From an uncultured Christensenella sp. (GTDB lineage: Bacteria; Bacillota; Clostridia; Christensenellales; Borkfalkiaceae): a DNA stretch of 64,000 bases. Positions 48,647 to 57,386 of this stretch are shown here, piece by piece. The notes below the pieces were generated by a model, which worked only from the letters and a program-made list of their open reading frames with translations, ran no database searches and was not told the DNA's origin. Position numbers and translations under genes: made by a program. Position 1 is the stretch's first letter, and each line of letters begins with the position of its first letter. Location of the stretch: the NCBI GenBank assembly GCA_910587015.1, contig CAJUME010000008.1, positions 1 through 64,000 of the forward strand, given 5' to 3'.

Positions 48647-48720
48647 GCGGGTGTAGTTCAATGGTAGAACACTAGCCTTCCAAGCTGGTTGCGTGGGTCC
48701 GATTCCCATCACCCGCTCCA
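48647..48720 (+). tRNA. tRNA-Gly (anticodon TCC)
   Basis: Cloverleaf with acceptor GCGGGTG/CACCCGC, anticodon loop CTTCCAA, T loop and encoded TCCA end. First of six tRNA genes behind the promoter at 48555. Confidence 0.95.
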
Positions 48721-48761
48721 ACGCTTTTTAAGGTTTAAGCGCGCAACAAAAAAATGCTTAC

Positions 48762-48838
48762 GCGCCCGTAGCTCAGCAGGATAGAGCAACGGCCTTCTAA
48801 GCCGTGTGTCGGGGGTTCGAGTCTCTCCGGGCGCACCA
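48762..48838 (+). tRNA. tRNA-Arg (anticodon TCT)
   Basis: Acceptor GCGCCCG/CGGGCGC, anticodon stem ACGGC/GCCGT with loop CTTCTAA, encoded ACCA. Confidence 0.94.
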
Positions 48839-48842
48839 TTAC

Positions 48843-48919
48843 GGCGGGCGTAGCTCAATCGGGAGAGCGCCAGATTGTGGCTCTGGAGGTAGCAGGTTCG
48901 AAACTTGTCGCCCGCCCCA
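48843..48919 (+). tRNA. tRNA-His (anticodon GTG)
   Basis: Acceptor GCGGGCG/CGCCCGC with a genomic G at -1 (48843) opposite discriminator C, as required for histidine tRNA; anticodon loop TTGTGGC; encoded CCA. Confidence 0.94.
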
Positions 48920-48949
48920 AAATTTTTTTCAAACGGCTTCGCCTGACAT

Positions 48950-49024
48950 TGGGGTGTCGCCAAGCGGTAAGGCACGGGATTTTGATTCCCGCATTCGTAG
49001 GTTCAAATCCTGCCACCCCAGCCA
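48950..49024 (+). tRNA. tRNA-Gln (anticodon TTG)
   Basis: Acceptor TGGGGTG/CACCCCA, anticodon loop TTTTGAT, encoded GCCA end. Its 3' end is followed directly by two near-identical 27-28-base repeats that begin with the same AGCCA. Confidence 0.93.
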
Positions 49025-49083
49025 AACAAAATTCGCAGGTTCGGCTGCCACACCCAAGCCAAACAAATTCGCAGGTTCGGCTG
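49020..49083 (+). repeat. Tandem 27-28-base repeat after tRNA-Gln
   Basis: Unit one (49020-49047) and unit two (49057-49083) both read AGCCAAACAAA, then TTCGCAGGTTCGGCTG, differing by one A. The spacer CCACACCCA plus AGCCA resembles the tRNA 3' end (CCACCCCAGCCA), so the array looks like partial duplications of the tRNA-Gln 3' end. Confidence 0.85.
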
Positions 49084-49142
49084 TTGCCGGCCAAAGTCGG
49101 TTCTCCCCCCTTCGGATTTCGGCCGAAAAGTGCCACAGCAAG

Positions 49143-49217
49143 GCCCATTAGCTCAGATGGTAGAGCACTTGACTTTTAATCAAGGTGTCCCGGGTTCGAA
49201 TCCCGGATGGACCACCA
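49143..49217 (+). tRNA. tRNA-Lys (anticodon TTT)
   Basis: Anticodon stem CTTGA/TCAAG with loop CTTTTAA, good D and T arms and encoded ACCA. The acceptor pairs GGCCCAT with ATGGACC, leaving one C-A mismatch at position 3-70. End coordinate may be off by one base. Confidence 0.9.
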
Positions 49218-49256
49218 CTTTTGATTTTAAAAACCGTATACGGTAATAAAATAAAT

Positions 49257-49332
49257 GCACCTTTAGCTCAGTTGGTAGAGCAACTGACTCTTAATCAGTG
49301 GGCCCAGGGTTCGAGTCCCTGAAGGTGCACCA
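49257..49332 (+). tRNA. tRNA-Lys (anticodon CTT)
   Basis: Acceptor GCACCTT/AAGGTGC without mismatch, anticodon stem ACTGA/TCAGT with loop CTCTTAA, encoded ACCA. Last tRNA of the cluster. Confidence 0.95.
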
Positions 49333-49364
49333 TAACAGGGGTATACGAACACCCCGACGAGAAA

Positions 49365-49384
49365 GAAACCGAGTTTTCGGTTTC
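49365..49384 (+). terminator. Terminator of the tRNA cluster
   Basis: GAAACCGA (49365-49372) pairs with TCGGTTTC (49377-49384), followed by TTTTTCTTTT. Confidence 0.85.
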
Positions 49385-49502
49385 TTTTTCTTTTGCGCTT
49401 TTTTCGCCCTCGTTCCCGCTACCGCTCCCGCCGCCAAAATCGGGAGTAATCGGGAAAAATCAAGTTCAAAAGTAATTCGTTCTTTTGTCCGCTTTTCAAA
49501 TT

Positions 49503-49536
49503 AACCGGCCGGTTGCAAAAAAGCAATCGGCCGGTT
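49503..49536 (-). terminator. Terminator of the glycogen phosphorylase gene
   Basis: Fourteen-base arms (49503-49516 and 49523-49536; one mismatch) with an A/T-rich loop, 17 bases after the minus-strand glgP stop. Confidence 0.75.
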
Positions 49537-49553
49537 ATCACTGCTCAAAATCA

Positions 49554-51800
49554 TCAAATTTCCCAAATATCCTCCGCGTACTCCTTAATCGTCCTGTCGG
49601 AAGAAAAATACGCAGAATTCGCCACATTTTCAAGCTGTTTTATTGCAAACACCCTTCTGTCCTTATAATCGGCGTTTATTTTTAACAGCGCGTCAACATA
49701 GCTTTCCAAATCATACAGCACAAAATAATTGTCCGCCGCGTGCCAGCCCGCACCCACGGTAAGGCTGTCGTACAGCTCCTTAAAGCCCCCCGTGCCCCCG
49801 TCGGAAAAGCTTCCGTCCACAAGCGCGTTAACCGCCCTTGCATGCGCGGGCCTTTCCAGATACTCCAAGGGCTTATACCCCTCTTTTTTCAGCCTCTCGA
49901 TGTCCTCTACCGTTGCGCCGAAGATATAATTGTTCTCCGCGCCCGCCCTTTCAACAATCTCTATGTTCGCGCCGTCCATCGTCCCGCAGGTCACTGCGCC
50001 GTTCATCATCAGCTTCATGTTCCCCGTGCCGCTCGCCTCAAGCCCCGCAGTCGACACCTGCAACGACACGTCCGAGCCTGCAACAATCTTCTCCGCATAC
50101 GAAACATTATAATTGCACACAAAAACCACCCTCAGCAGCCCGTTCGTCTGCGCGTCGGCATTGATTTTCACCGCAATTTCGTTAATGAACTTAATAACAG
50201 CCTTTGCGCGCCGATAGCCGGAGGCGCTCTTCGCGCCGAAAATAAACACCGAGGGCGCAAAATCCTTAATGCTCCCGTCCTTGAGCCCGTTGTAAATTTC
50301 AAGAATGGCAAACGCCGTCATAAGCTGCCGCTTGTACTCGTGCAGTCTTTTCACCTGCGCATAAACCAAAAAATTCCGCGGTATCTCCACGCCGTCGCGC
50401 GCCTTTATATAATCGAACAGCTGCCTCTTCTTTTCCGCCTTCACCTCGGCAAACCCGTCTGCAAGCCCCGCGGTTTTTCCGCAAAGCTTACCAAGCTCTG
50501 ATATATCGCTCCGCCACCCCGTGCCAATAGCCTTGTCAATCAGTGCGGAAAGCTCCTTATTGCACAGCATAAGCCACCTGCGCTGTGTTATTCCGTTGGT
50601 CTTGTTAGTAAATTTCTCGGGGAAGTAGCAGTAAGCCGTCTTAAAAAGGCTGTCCTTCAAAATTTCCGTGTGCAGTCGTGCCACGCCGTTAACCGTTTTG
50701 CAAACGTACAGCGCAAGATTAGCCATAGAAAAACAGTTGTAAGCGCAAACCGCCATCTCCGCAATTTCCTTTTCGGCACAGCCAATCGCAAGCAGCTCCT
50801 CCTTCTGCTTCAAGTGTATTTTAACCAACAGCGCATAAATGTCCGGCAAAATTTTCTTTATAATATCGCCGTTCCAGCACTCCAACGCCTCGGGCAAAAC
50901 CGTATGATTTGTGTAGGAAAAGGTCTTTTTCGCAATTTCAAGCGCGGCGGCAAAATCAACCTTATAATCCGCCGTCAGCAGTCTTACAAGCTCTGCAATC
51001 GCAAGCACGGGGTGGGTATCGTTAAGCTGAATTGCGTTATATCGCGCAAAGGCCTCAAAATTCCTTCCGTGCGCTTTAACGTGCTTATCCAAAAGCTCCC
51101 CGACCGACGCCGCGGAAAAAAAGTACTCCTGCCTGAGCCGCAGAATTTTCCCATCCTCGGTATCGTCCGCGGGGTAAAGATATTCGCTTATCTTTTCCGC
51201 CTCGTCGCTACCTTCCGCCTGCCACAGCCTCAGCCTGTTTGTACGCTTGCCAAAGACGGGCATATCGTACGGCACGGCGGTAACGGACATATCCGCAAAG
51301 CTAACAGTCCGCTTTTCGTCCTCGCGCCTTACCGACCACGGGTCGCCGAAGCGTTGCCAGTCATCGGGCAATTCCGTCTGAAACCCGTTTTTAAAAGCTT
51401 GCTTAAACAGTCCGTATCTGTATCTTATGCCATAGCCGTGTAACGGCAGTCCAAGCCCCGCGGCGGAATCGAGAAAGCACGCCGCAAGCCTTCCAAGCCC
51501 TCCGTTACCAAGCGCCGCGTCCTCTATTTCCTCAAAAACGCTTATATCTATGCCCTTCTTTGCAAGAATTTCCGCCGTTTCCTCCAAAACGCCCAGCTCC
51601 AATAAATTATTGTAAAAGCTGCGCCCGATTAAAAACTCCATCGAAAGATAATAAGCATTCCTCGCGGCGGGCTTTTCAGCCTCCGCCGTACCGCAGCGCA
51701 TTGCAAGCGCCGAAATTTCGTTGTATAAGCAAATTACATCCTTATTATTCGAATCAAGCCCGTTAAGGCCCGCAATAAATTTTTCCTTGTCCATAAGCAT
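49554..51800 (-). CDS. glgP: Glycogen/maltodextrin phosphorylase
   Basis: Releases glucose-1-phosphate from alpha-1,4-glucans with phosphate, in the cytoplasm. The 748-residue enzyme has the PLP-site sequence EASGTGNMKLMMNGAVTCGT containing the Schiff-base Lys, GALGNGGLGRLAACFLDS-type substrate loop (read here ALGNGGLGRLAACFLDS) and NAIQLNDTHPVLAIAEL. It lacks the long N-terminal regulatory extension of animal enzymes. It directly follows malK (stop TAA, then ATG) at the end of the maltodextrin import operon, so the imported dextrins are its likely substrate. A second ATG (51794) is equally possible as start. Confidence 0.95.
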   Translation of the reverse strand: MLMDKEKFIAGLNGLDSNNKDVICLYNEISALAMRCGTAEAEKPAARNAYYLSMEFLIGRSFYNNLLELGVLEETAEILAKKGIDISVFEEIEDAALGNGGLGRLAACFLDSAAGLGLPLHGYGIRYRYGLFKQAFKNGFQTELPDDWQRFGDPWSVRREDEKRTVSFADMSVTAVPYDMPVFGKRTNRLRLWQAEGSDEAEKISEYLYPADDTEDGKILRLRQEYFFSAASVGELLDKHVKAHGRNFEAFARYNAIQLNDTHPVLAIAELVRLLTADYKVDFAAALEIAKKTFSYTNHTVLPEALECWNGDIIKKILPDIYALLVKIHLKQKEELLAIGCAEKEIAEMAVCAYNCFSMANLALYVCKTVNGVARLHTEILKDSLFKTAYCYFPEKFTNKTNGITQRRWLMLCNKELSALIDKAIGTGWRSDISELGKLCGKTAGLADGFAEVKAEKKRQLFDYIKARDGVEIPRNFLVYAQVKRLHEYKRQLMTAFAILEIYNGLKDGSIKDFAPSVFIFGAKSASGYRRAKAVIKFINEIAVKINADAQTNGLLRVVFVCNYNVSYAEKIVAGSDVSLQVSTAGLEASGTGNMKLMMNGAVTCGTMDGANIEIVERAGAENNYIFGATVEDIERLKKEGYKPLEYLERPAHARAVNALVDGSFSDGGTGGFKELYDSLTVGAGWHAADNYFVLYDLESYVDALLKINADYKDRRVFAIKQLENVANSAYFSSDRTIKEYAEDIWEI

Positions 51801-53690
51801 TTAAATAATTTTAATATCTCTTTCGGTTTCCACAACCCCTGTTTTCTCAAAATCGGGCGCAAGATAAATGTCCCCGCAATACTCCTTGTCGGCTGCAACG
51901 TAAATATCCCGTCCGCCCACACTGCACCTCAAAAATTTCTCCGCGCCGTAGCTTACAAGCCCTTCAACCCTCGCCGCAATTCCGCTTTCCGCAACCGCAA
52001 GGTCGTACACTCCGCACACCAGCTTAAATCCGGCGGTTAACGGCTTTTTAATGCCCAAAGCGGCAAAAATCTTCTGCACAGCCGTATCCGAAGCCTCAAA
52101 AAACGCACCCTCCGCCTCGAACCCGAACCTTACAACCCTTCTGCTCTTTGTCTTGCCGTTGACCTCCTCGGTCACAACCGCCTTGCGCTTTACAAACCGG
52201 CAGTCTATTTCGTTTTCAACGGGCATAGGCGCAACAACGCTCTCCCCGTCCGCCGTAAGCGTAATTTTTTTAAAGTCTATGCCAAAGCTTACCGCTTTTC
52301 CCGCCGCGGCGCCAAGATTAACCGCATATATCCGCCTTCCGCCGATATTCAAAGCAACCAGCTTAACGCCGTTTATCTCCTCGCAATCGGCGGCCTCCGC
52401 CTTCAAAGCCCCCTCGGGCGTTATCGCGTCGGTGGGCAACAGCAATTGATATTTCCCGTCCGCGCATCTGCACGCCTCGGGCAAAGCAAGCTCCGCGCCC
52501 GCAAATTCAAGCCTTCCCCCCTTAACCTCGCAGTCAAGGTAGTTATATTCGGGAATGCGCGGCAACACAGACATCTCCGTGTCCTTGTCAAAAAGGTGCA
52601 GTCTTTCAAGCCTTAACGCAACGTCAAGCACGTCGCCCGCCTTAATATCCCTGCCGCTTACGTCCTTAAATACAATGCTCACAGCTCCCTCGGCATACTC
52701 GCCCTCGGGCTTAATAGTGCCGTAAACAAGCGTCTCGTTGCCAAGCTCCTCCTTATGAGAAACCGCAACCTTAATAACAGCCCTGCCGTCCGCCTCCGCA
52801 ATAGTAATATCCTCCGCTCGCAATCCGATATATACGGCTGTTTTTCCGTCTAAATACTTCGGCTGTGCCTTATACAGTGCCGAATATGGCACGGTTATCC
52901 GCACCCCGCAGTCGGCAAAGTTTATATTTACATCGTCGCCCTCCCTTTCCGGCGTTCCCTCGAAAAAGTTCATCTGCGGCGTACCTATAAAGCTTGCCAC
53001 AAACTTGTTTTCGGGATAGTTGTAAAGGTTTTTCGGCGTGTCTATCTGCTGAACAAAGCCGTTCTTCATTACGACAATGCGCGTGCCCATGGTCATTGCT
53101 TCAATCTGGTCGTGCGTAACGTAGATAAACGTTGTCTGCAATCTGTTGTGCAGCTTGGAAATTTCCGCCCTCATCTGCGTGCGTAATTTCGCGTCGAGGT
53201 TGGAAAGCGGCTCGTCCAGAAGCATAACCTTCGGCTCGCGCACAATTGCTCTGCCCAACGCCACGCGCTGGCGCTGTCCGCCGGACATTTCCTTCGGCTT
53301 TTTGTTCAGATATTCGGTAATTCCGAGTATCTCCGCAGCCTCTACAACCCTTTTATGAATTTCCTCTCTGGGCAGCTTTTTAAGCCTAAGCCCAAAGGCT
53401 ATATTGTCGTAAACGGTCATATGCGGGTACAGCGCATAGTTCTGAAAAACCATCGCAATATCCCTGTCCTTCGGCTCCACGTCGTTCACAATCAAATCGC
53501 CTATTTTCAGCTCCCCCGCAGAAACGTCCTCCAGCCCCGCAATCATTCGCAGTGTTGTAGATTTTCCGCAGCCCGAAGGGCCTACAAATACGATAAATTC
53601 CTTGTCCTCTATGTGCATGTTGAAGTCGTTTACCGCCTTCGTGCCGTTGGGATAAACCTTGTATATGTGTTTTAAACTTACCTCTGCCAT
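51801..53690 (-). CDS. malK: Maltodextrin ABC transporter ATPase, enlarged MalK/MsmX type
   Basis: ATPase energising MalFG. Residues 1-~235 are the nucleotide-binding domain (Walker A VGPSGCGKSTT, signature MSGGQRQRVALGRAI, Walker B VMLLDEPLSNLDAKL), followed by the OB/TOBE regulatory domain (~236-375). At 629 residues it is about 260 longer than usual MalK. The additional part (from ~MSVLPRIPEYNYLD) is strand-rich and appears to contain further TOBE-like repeats, ending in DIYLAPDFEKTGVVETERD. The extension is in frame without a stop and keeps the codon style. Position between malG and glgP supports the substrate assignment. Confidence 0.88.
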   Translation of the reverse strand: MAEVSLKHIYKVYPNGTKAVNDFNMHIEDKEFIVFVGPSGCGKSTTLRMIAGLEDVSAGELKIGDLIVNDVEPKDRDIAMVFQNYALYPHMTVYDNIAFGLRLKKLPREEIHKRVVEAAEILGITEYLNKKPKEMSGGQRQRVALGRAIVREPKVMLLDEPLSNLDAKLRTQMRAEISKLHNRLQTTFIYVTHDQIEAMTMGTRIVVMKNGFVQQIDTPKNLYNYPENKFVASFIGTPQMNFFEGTPEREGDDVNINFADCGVRITVPYSALYKAQPKYLDGKTAVYIGLRAEDITIAEADGRAVIKVAVSHKEELGNETLVYGTIKPEGEYAEGAVSIVFKDVSGRDIKAGDVLDVALRLERLHLFDKDTEMSVLPRIPEYNYLDCEVKGGRLEFAGAELALPEACRCADGKYQLLLPTDAITPEGALKAEAADCEEINGVKLVALNIGGRRIYAVNLGAAAGKAVSFGIDFKKITLTADGESVVAPMPVENEIDCRFVKRKAVVTEEVNGKTKSRRVVRFGFEAEGAFFEASDTAVQKIFAALGIKKPLTAGFKLVCGVYDLAVAESGIAARVEGLVSYGAEKFLRCSVGGRDIYVAADKEYCGDIYLAPDFEKTGVVETERDIKII

Positions 53691-53706
53691 ATAAATATCC
53701 TTTTTA

Positions 53707-54570
53707 TCAGCCCTTTACCGAGCCGCCCGTAATACCCTCTACATAGTATCTTTGCAGCCATATAAACAACGCCGTTATGGGTATGGAAACCACCACCGCG
53801 GCGGCGCAGAACACCGTAAAGTATTCGCTCGCCATAGTTGAATTGTCCAGCCACGACTTCATGCCAACCGCAACGGTAAACTTGTCGGGGTCGCCAAGCA
53901 TTATGAACGAAGAGAACATATACTCGCCCCACGGCGCAATAAAGGCAGTAAGAATGGTGTAAATTATAATCGGCTTTGCAAGCGGCAGAATTATCTTCAC
54001 AAAAATAGTGTGTCTGCTTGCTCCGTCTATCCTCGCCGCCTCGTCAAGCGATTTGGGAATGGTGTCGAAAAACCCCTTGCAGATATAGTACTGCATTGCA
54101 GAGCTCGCCGTATAAACAAGCATAAGCCCCAATAAATTCTGCGTCAGGTTAATTTCCTTCAAAACAAAGTATACCGCCGTCATCGAAAGGAAGCCGGGGA
54201 ACATTCCGAGTATCAGCATCAGATTCATAAGCGGCTTGCGCATTTTAAAGCGCAGTCTTGACAGTGCGTAGCTTGTCATAAGCACGATAACCGTCTGAAA
54301 AACAGTAACCACTACCGAAACAAGCATAGTATTGCCGTACCACGTCAAAAACTTTGTTTCGGTAAACAGCTTTATATAGTTGTCAAACGACCACTGCTTA
54401 GGAAAAAGATAGTCCGCCGACATACCTACATGCTCTCCGCGGAAGGACAGAATTATCAGCATAAAAAACGGAATAAGCCATATCAGCGAAATTATAATAA
54501 GCACCGCATATATCAGCGCCAGCGAGGTTTTTTCCCAAAGCTTCTTGCTCCTGTACCTCTTGTTTTCCAT
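53707..54570 (-). CDS. malG: Maltodextrin ABC transporter permease MalG
   Basis: A 287-residue inner-membrane permease with six hydrophobic segments. The EAA coupling motif reads SLDEAARIDGASRHTIFVKIILP, quoted here in part. The C-terminus GITGGSVKG is the MalG-type end that reaches into the ATPase dimer. Its ATG shares a base with the malF stop. Pairs with MalF at 54570-56078. Confidence 0.92.
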   Translation of the reverse strand: MENKRYRSKKLWEKTSLALIYAVLIIISLIWLIPFFMLIILSFRGEHVGMSADYLFPKQWSFDNYIKLFTETKFLTWYGNTMLVSVVVTVFQTVIVLMTSYALSRLRFKMRKPLMNLMLILGMFPGFLSMTAVYFVLKEINLTQNLLGLMLVYTASSAMQYYICKGFFDTIPKSLDEAARIDGASRHTIFVKIILPLAKPIIIYTILTAFIAPWGEYMFSSFIMLGDPDKFTVAVGMKSWLDNSTMASEYFTVFCAAAVVVSIPITALFIWLQRYYVEGITGGSVKG

Positions 54571-56078
54571 TACATGAATTCCTCCTCGTTTTTAACTGAT
54601 TTGGAACGGTTGTAAAGTATAAGCGAAAGCACCGCCACTATCACAAACGTGAATATACCTATAACCGAGGCAATGCCGTACTGGCTTTCGCTTACGGTCA
54701 GCTTATACAGCCATGTAATAAGCAGGTCGGTTCTGCCCGCGTACTGCATATCCAGCGACGACGGGTCGCCGCCCGTCAGCAAAAATATCACGTTGAAGTT
54801 ATTTAAGTTGCCTATAAACTGAGTTATAAGATAGGGCGTAGTAACGTGCAGCATATACGGCAGGGTTATCTTCATATACGCCCGCACGGGCCCCGCGCCG
54901 TCAATGCGCGCAGACTCGTACAAATCCTCGGGGATATTCATAAGTATGCCCGTGCATATCAGCATCGAATAAGGTATACCTATCCATATATTTACTATGA
55001 TTATCGTCACCCTCGCAACGGTGCCGTCCGTCAGAAAGGGAATAGCCTTGTCAATAACCCCCCACTTAATCAGAAGGTTGTTTATAAGCCCTTGGTCTGC
55101 AAGCAATTGCGACATAAACATCAGCGAAACAAACTGCGGCACGGCAATGGTGATAACCAAAATCGTACGCCAAAGCTTTTTGCATTTAACGCCCTTTTTG
55201 TTTATCATAATCGCTACAATCATACCGAGTATATAGTTGGTGAAGGTCGCAAAAAACGCCCATACTATCGTCCACAGCAGCACCTCGCCGAAGGTGTACG
55301 CAAACACCTTGCTGTTTGCCGAAATTCCTCCGCCGAGCAGCGTCACAAAGTTATCCACGCCAACCCAGCCGAACAGCTCCTGCGGGGGCATATGCGCCTT
55401 GTCGTAGTTGGTGAACGCAATGAACACCATAAAGAATATAGGCAGAATTGTGAACACCACAAGCCCGAGCAACGGTATGGACAACAGCGATTTATGATAG
55501 TTTTCGTTCGCGTAGGAGCGCAAATCGTCCTTGGTTGTGGGCAGTGCGACGTGCGCCTCGGTAAACTGCTGCGAAAGCAGATTTGCCTTCACGTTCTGAT
55601 ACCACATATACACAAAGCCCGCCATAATGAATATGGTCAAAAGCGAATACAAAAGTATCAGCAGACTGTTGTCGTAAAATTTATAGGTGAACGCTCCAAG
55701 CGCGTCATCCCATTCCTCCACGCACGCAACCTCGCCAAGACTGCCAAGCTTTGCAAGGTACTTCCAGCCGAAGAAAACCATATACAGAATAAACAGCACC
55801 TCGAAAACAAGGTATAAAATCCCGCGCAGGTACTGCCTTCTTGCAATCAGCCCGAAGCCCATTACCGCAAACGAGGTGCGCGTTTTCCAGTCGCCGTCCT
55901 TCGCCGCCCTGCCGATATTCAGAAAAATTCCCGCAAAGGCAAGCCAAAGCTTGTAAAGCCTTTTCGGTATCGCCTTAAAGAACGCCGCAAAGCTTAAAGG
56001 CAGCCGTTTGAAAAACGCCTTAAAGTTAAACCAAAGCCTTTGCGGCGGCGACATTTTAAGATATTCCAAATCCACCAT
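54570..56078 (-). CDS. malF: Maltodextrin ABC transporter permease MalF
   Basis: A 502-residue permease. The EAA motif is LYESARIDGAGPVRAYMKI. There are about eight hydrophobic segments, including an N-terminal pair that is characteristic of MalF rather than other sugar permeases. A ~75-residue amphipathic, basic N-terminal region (MVDLEYLKMSPPQRLWFNF then three short aromatic helices) precedes the first membrane span and is longer than in typical Firmicutes MalF. The substrate class is inferred from the amylase, MalE and phosphorylase neighbours. Confidence 0.92.
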   Translation of the reverse strand: MVDLEYLKMSPPQRLWFNFKAFFKRLPLSFAAFFKAIPKRLYKLWLAFAGIFLNIGRAAKDGDWKTRTSFAVMGFGLIARRQYLRGILYLVFEVLFILYMVFFGWKYLAKLGSLGEVACVEEWDDALGAFTYKFYDNSLLILLYSLLTIFIMAGFVYMWYQNVKANLLSQQFTEAHVALPTTKDDLRSYANENYHKSLLSIPLLGLVVFTILPIFFMVFIAFTNYDKAHMPPQELFGWVGVDNFVTLLGGGISANSKVFAYTFGEVLLWTIVWAFFATFTNYILGMIVAIMINKKGVKCKKLWRTILVITIAVPQFVSLMFMSQLLADQGLINNLLIKWGVIDKAIPFLTDGTVARVTIIIVNIWIGIPYSMLICTGILMNIPEDLYESARIDGAGPVRAYMKITLPYMLHVTTPYLITQFIGNLNNFNVIFLLTGGDPSSLDMQYAGRTDLLITWLYKLTVSESQYGIASVIGIFTFVIVAVLSLILYNRSKSVKNEEEFM

Positions 56079-56092
56079 AACTTACCTTGAAA

Positions 56093-57364
56093 TTACGAAG
56101 CGCTTACAGTGCCCTTAATCTGCGTAACCATCTTTTTAAGCTGCGCGGCATAAGTAAGTCTGCCGCCCGAGCCCGTTTCGTCCACCAAATCGTCGATTAT
56201 ATTCAGACCGTAATTCTTCAACGGCTCCCAGAAGTTAGAGGGCACCGCCGTCTGCTCCACGGCAAATATATTCTGCGCGTTCAGCGCCTTAAAGGTCGCG
56301 TCGTTCTTAATCGCGTCCGTATCCGCGGCGTTCTTGTTGGTAGGCCCTACCAAATGCTTGTCAAAACGGATTTTCTGCATAGCCTCGCCCGATAAAAACG
56401 CGGCAAGCCTGTGCGCTTCGCCAAGCTTATCGCCCGCGTGCGGGTTTACGCCCAACAGCTTATAGCCCTTGAAGGAGTAAAGCTGCTTTGTTTCGCCGTC
56501 AACGGTAACTGTGGGCAGCTTGCAAACGCCGAAGTTGTCGCCAAGCGCCTGCTTAATGCTCTTCGCGTTCCACGTGCCGGAAACAGCCACCGCCATGCTC
56601 TTTGTGGTAAAGCCTGTAATAATCTTGCTGTTATCGGTCTGCTTGCCCGCAAACGCCTTGCTCGAGGTCAGCTTTTTAATCGCCTTCGAGGCCTTAACGC
56701 CGTTCTCGTTATCGAAGTCTATTTCGATGTTCGTTTCGACGTACTTGTCGTTGTAGTCAACGCTGTAGCTTCCGCCGAAGGTGAAAAACCAGCCCGCCGT
56801 ATACCAGGGCACATCAAGCGCCCAGCCTATTTTTTTGTTCGCGCTCTCGCACGCGGCAATTACCTGTTCAAGCGAGCCCGCCTGCTCGTCGGACACAACC
56901 GACTTGTCGTAATACATAAAATATCCGTTGTCGGAAGCGTAAGGATACCCGTAAACCTTCTCCTCTTCGGTACCCCATTTAACCGAGCCGGACTTAACCG
57001 ACTCCTCGCTGTTGTCCGCCTTAACGCCGTCAAGATAGCTTCCGCCAACCCTCGCCAGCGCGCCCACGCGCAACAGCGGATAAAGCTGGTCGTTGGAATA
57101 GCAGTACACGTCCGCCGCCGCAGTCGGGTCCTTGCCGACGTTGCTGAACGCCATATCCTCCTCGCCGATACCTATTTTAATTTTGTACTTTTTGTCGGGG
57201 TTGGCCTTTTTAAACTCCTCCGCCATCTGCGTAAAGGTCTCCTGCTGAGCGGCGGAAGCCCAAACCGTAAGCTCGATTCCGCTGTCCTTTGTGCAGGCAG
57301 CCATGCCCGTAACCGCGCTTGCCGCAAGCGCCCCGCATGCAAGCAATGCCAAAATACGTTTTTT
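56093..57364 (-). CDS. malE: Maltodextrin-binding lipoprotein MalE
   Basis: A 423-residue extracellular solute-binding protein, family 1. Lipoprotein signal with Cys25 in VTGMAAC. Typical segments are ELTVWASAAQQETFTQMAEEF, quoted here in part, then VYGYPYASDNGYFMYYDKSVV and AMAVSGTWNAKSIKQAL. ATG 57364 has AGGAGG upstream; the upstream frame extension into the amylase gene is rejected. It captures maltodextrins released by the secreted amylase at 60916 and passes them to MalFGK. Confidence 0.93.
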   Translation of the reverse strand, partial: KKRILALLACGALAASAVTGMAACTKDSGIELTVWASAAQQETFTQMAEEFKKANPDKKYKIKIGIGEEDMAFSNVGKDPTAAADVYCYSNDQLYPLLRVGALARVGGSYLDGVKADNSEESVKSGSVKWGTEEEKVYGYPYASDNGYFMYYDKSVVSDEQAGSLEQVIAACESANKKIGWALDVPWYTAGWFFTFGGSYSVDYNDKYVETNIEIDFDNENGVKASKAIKKLTSSKAFAGKQTDNSKIITGFTTKSMAVAVSGTWNAKSIKQALGDNFGVCKLPTVTVDGETKQLYSFKGYKLLGVNPHAGDKLGEAHRLAAFLSGEAMQKIRFDKHLVGPTNKNAADTDAIKNDATFKALNAQNIFAVEQTAVPSNFWEPLKNYGLNIIDDLVDETGSGGRLTYAAQLKKMVTQIKGTVSAS

Positions 57365-57386
57365 CATCAGAAATTCCTCCTGAAAA

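Noticed and set aside
54846..55817. A 323-codon plus-strand open frame
   Set aside because: Shadow of malF with His/Arg-rich composition.
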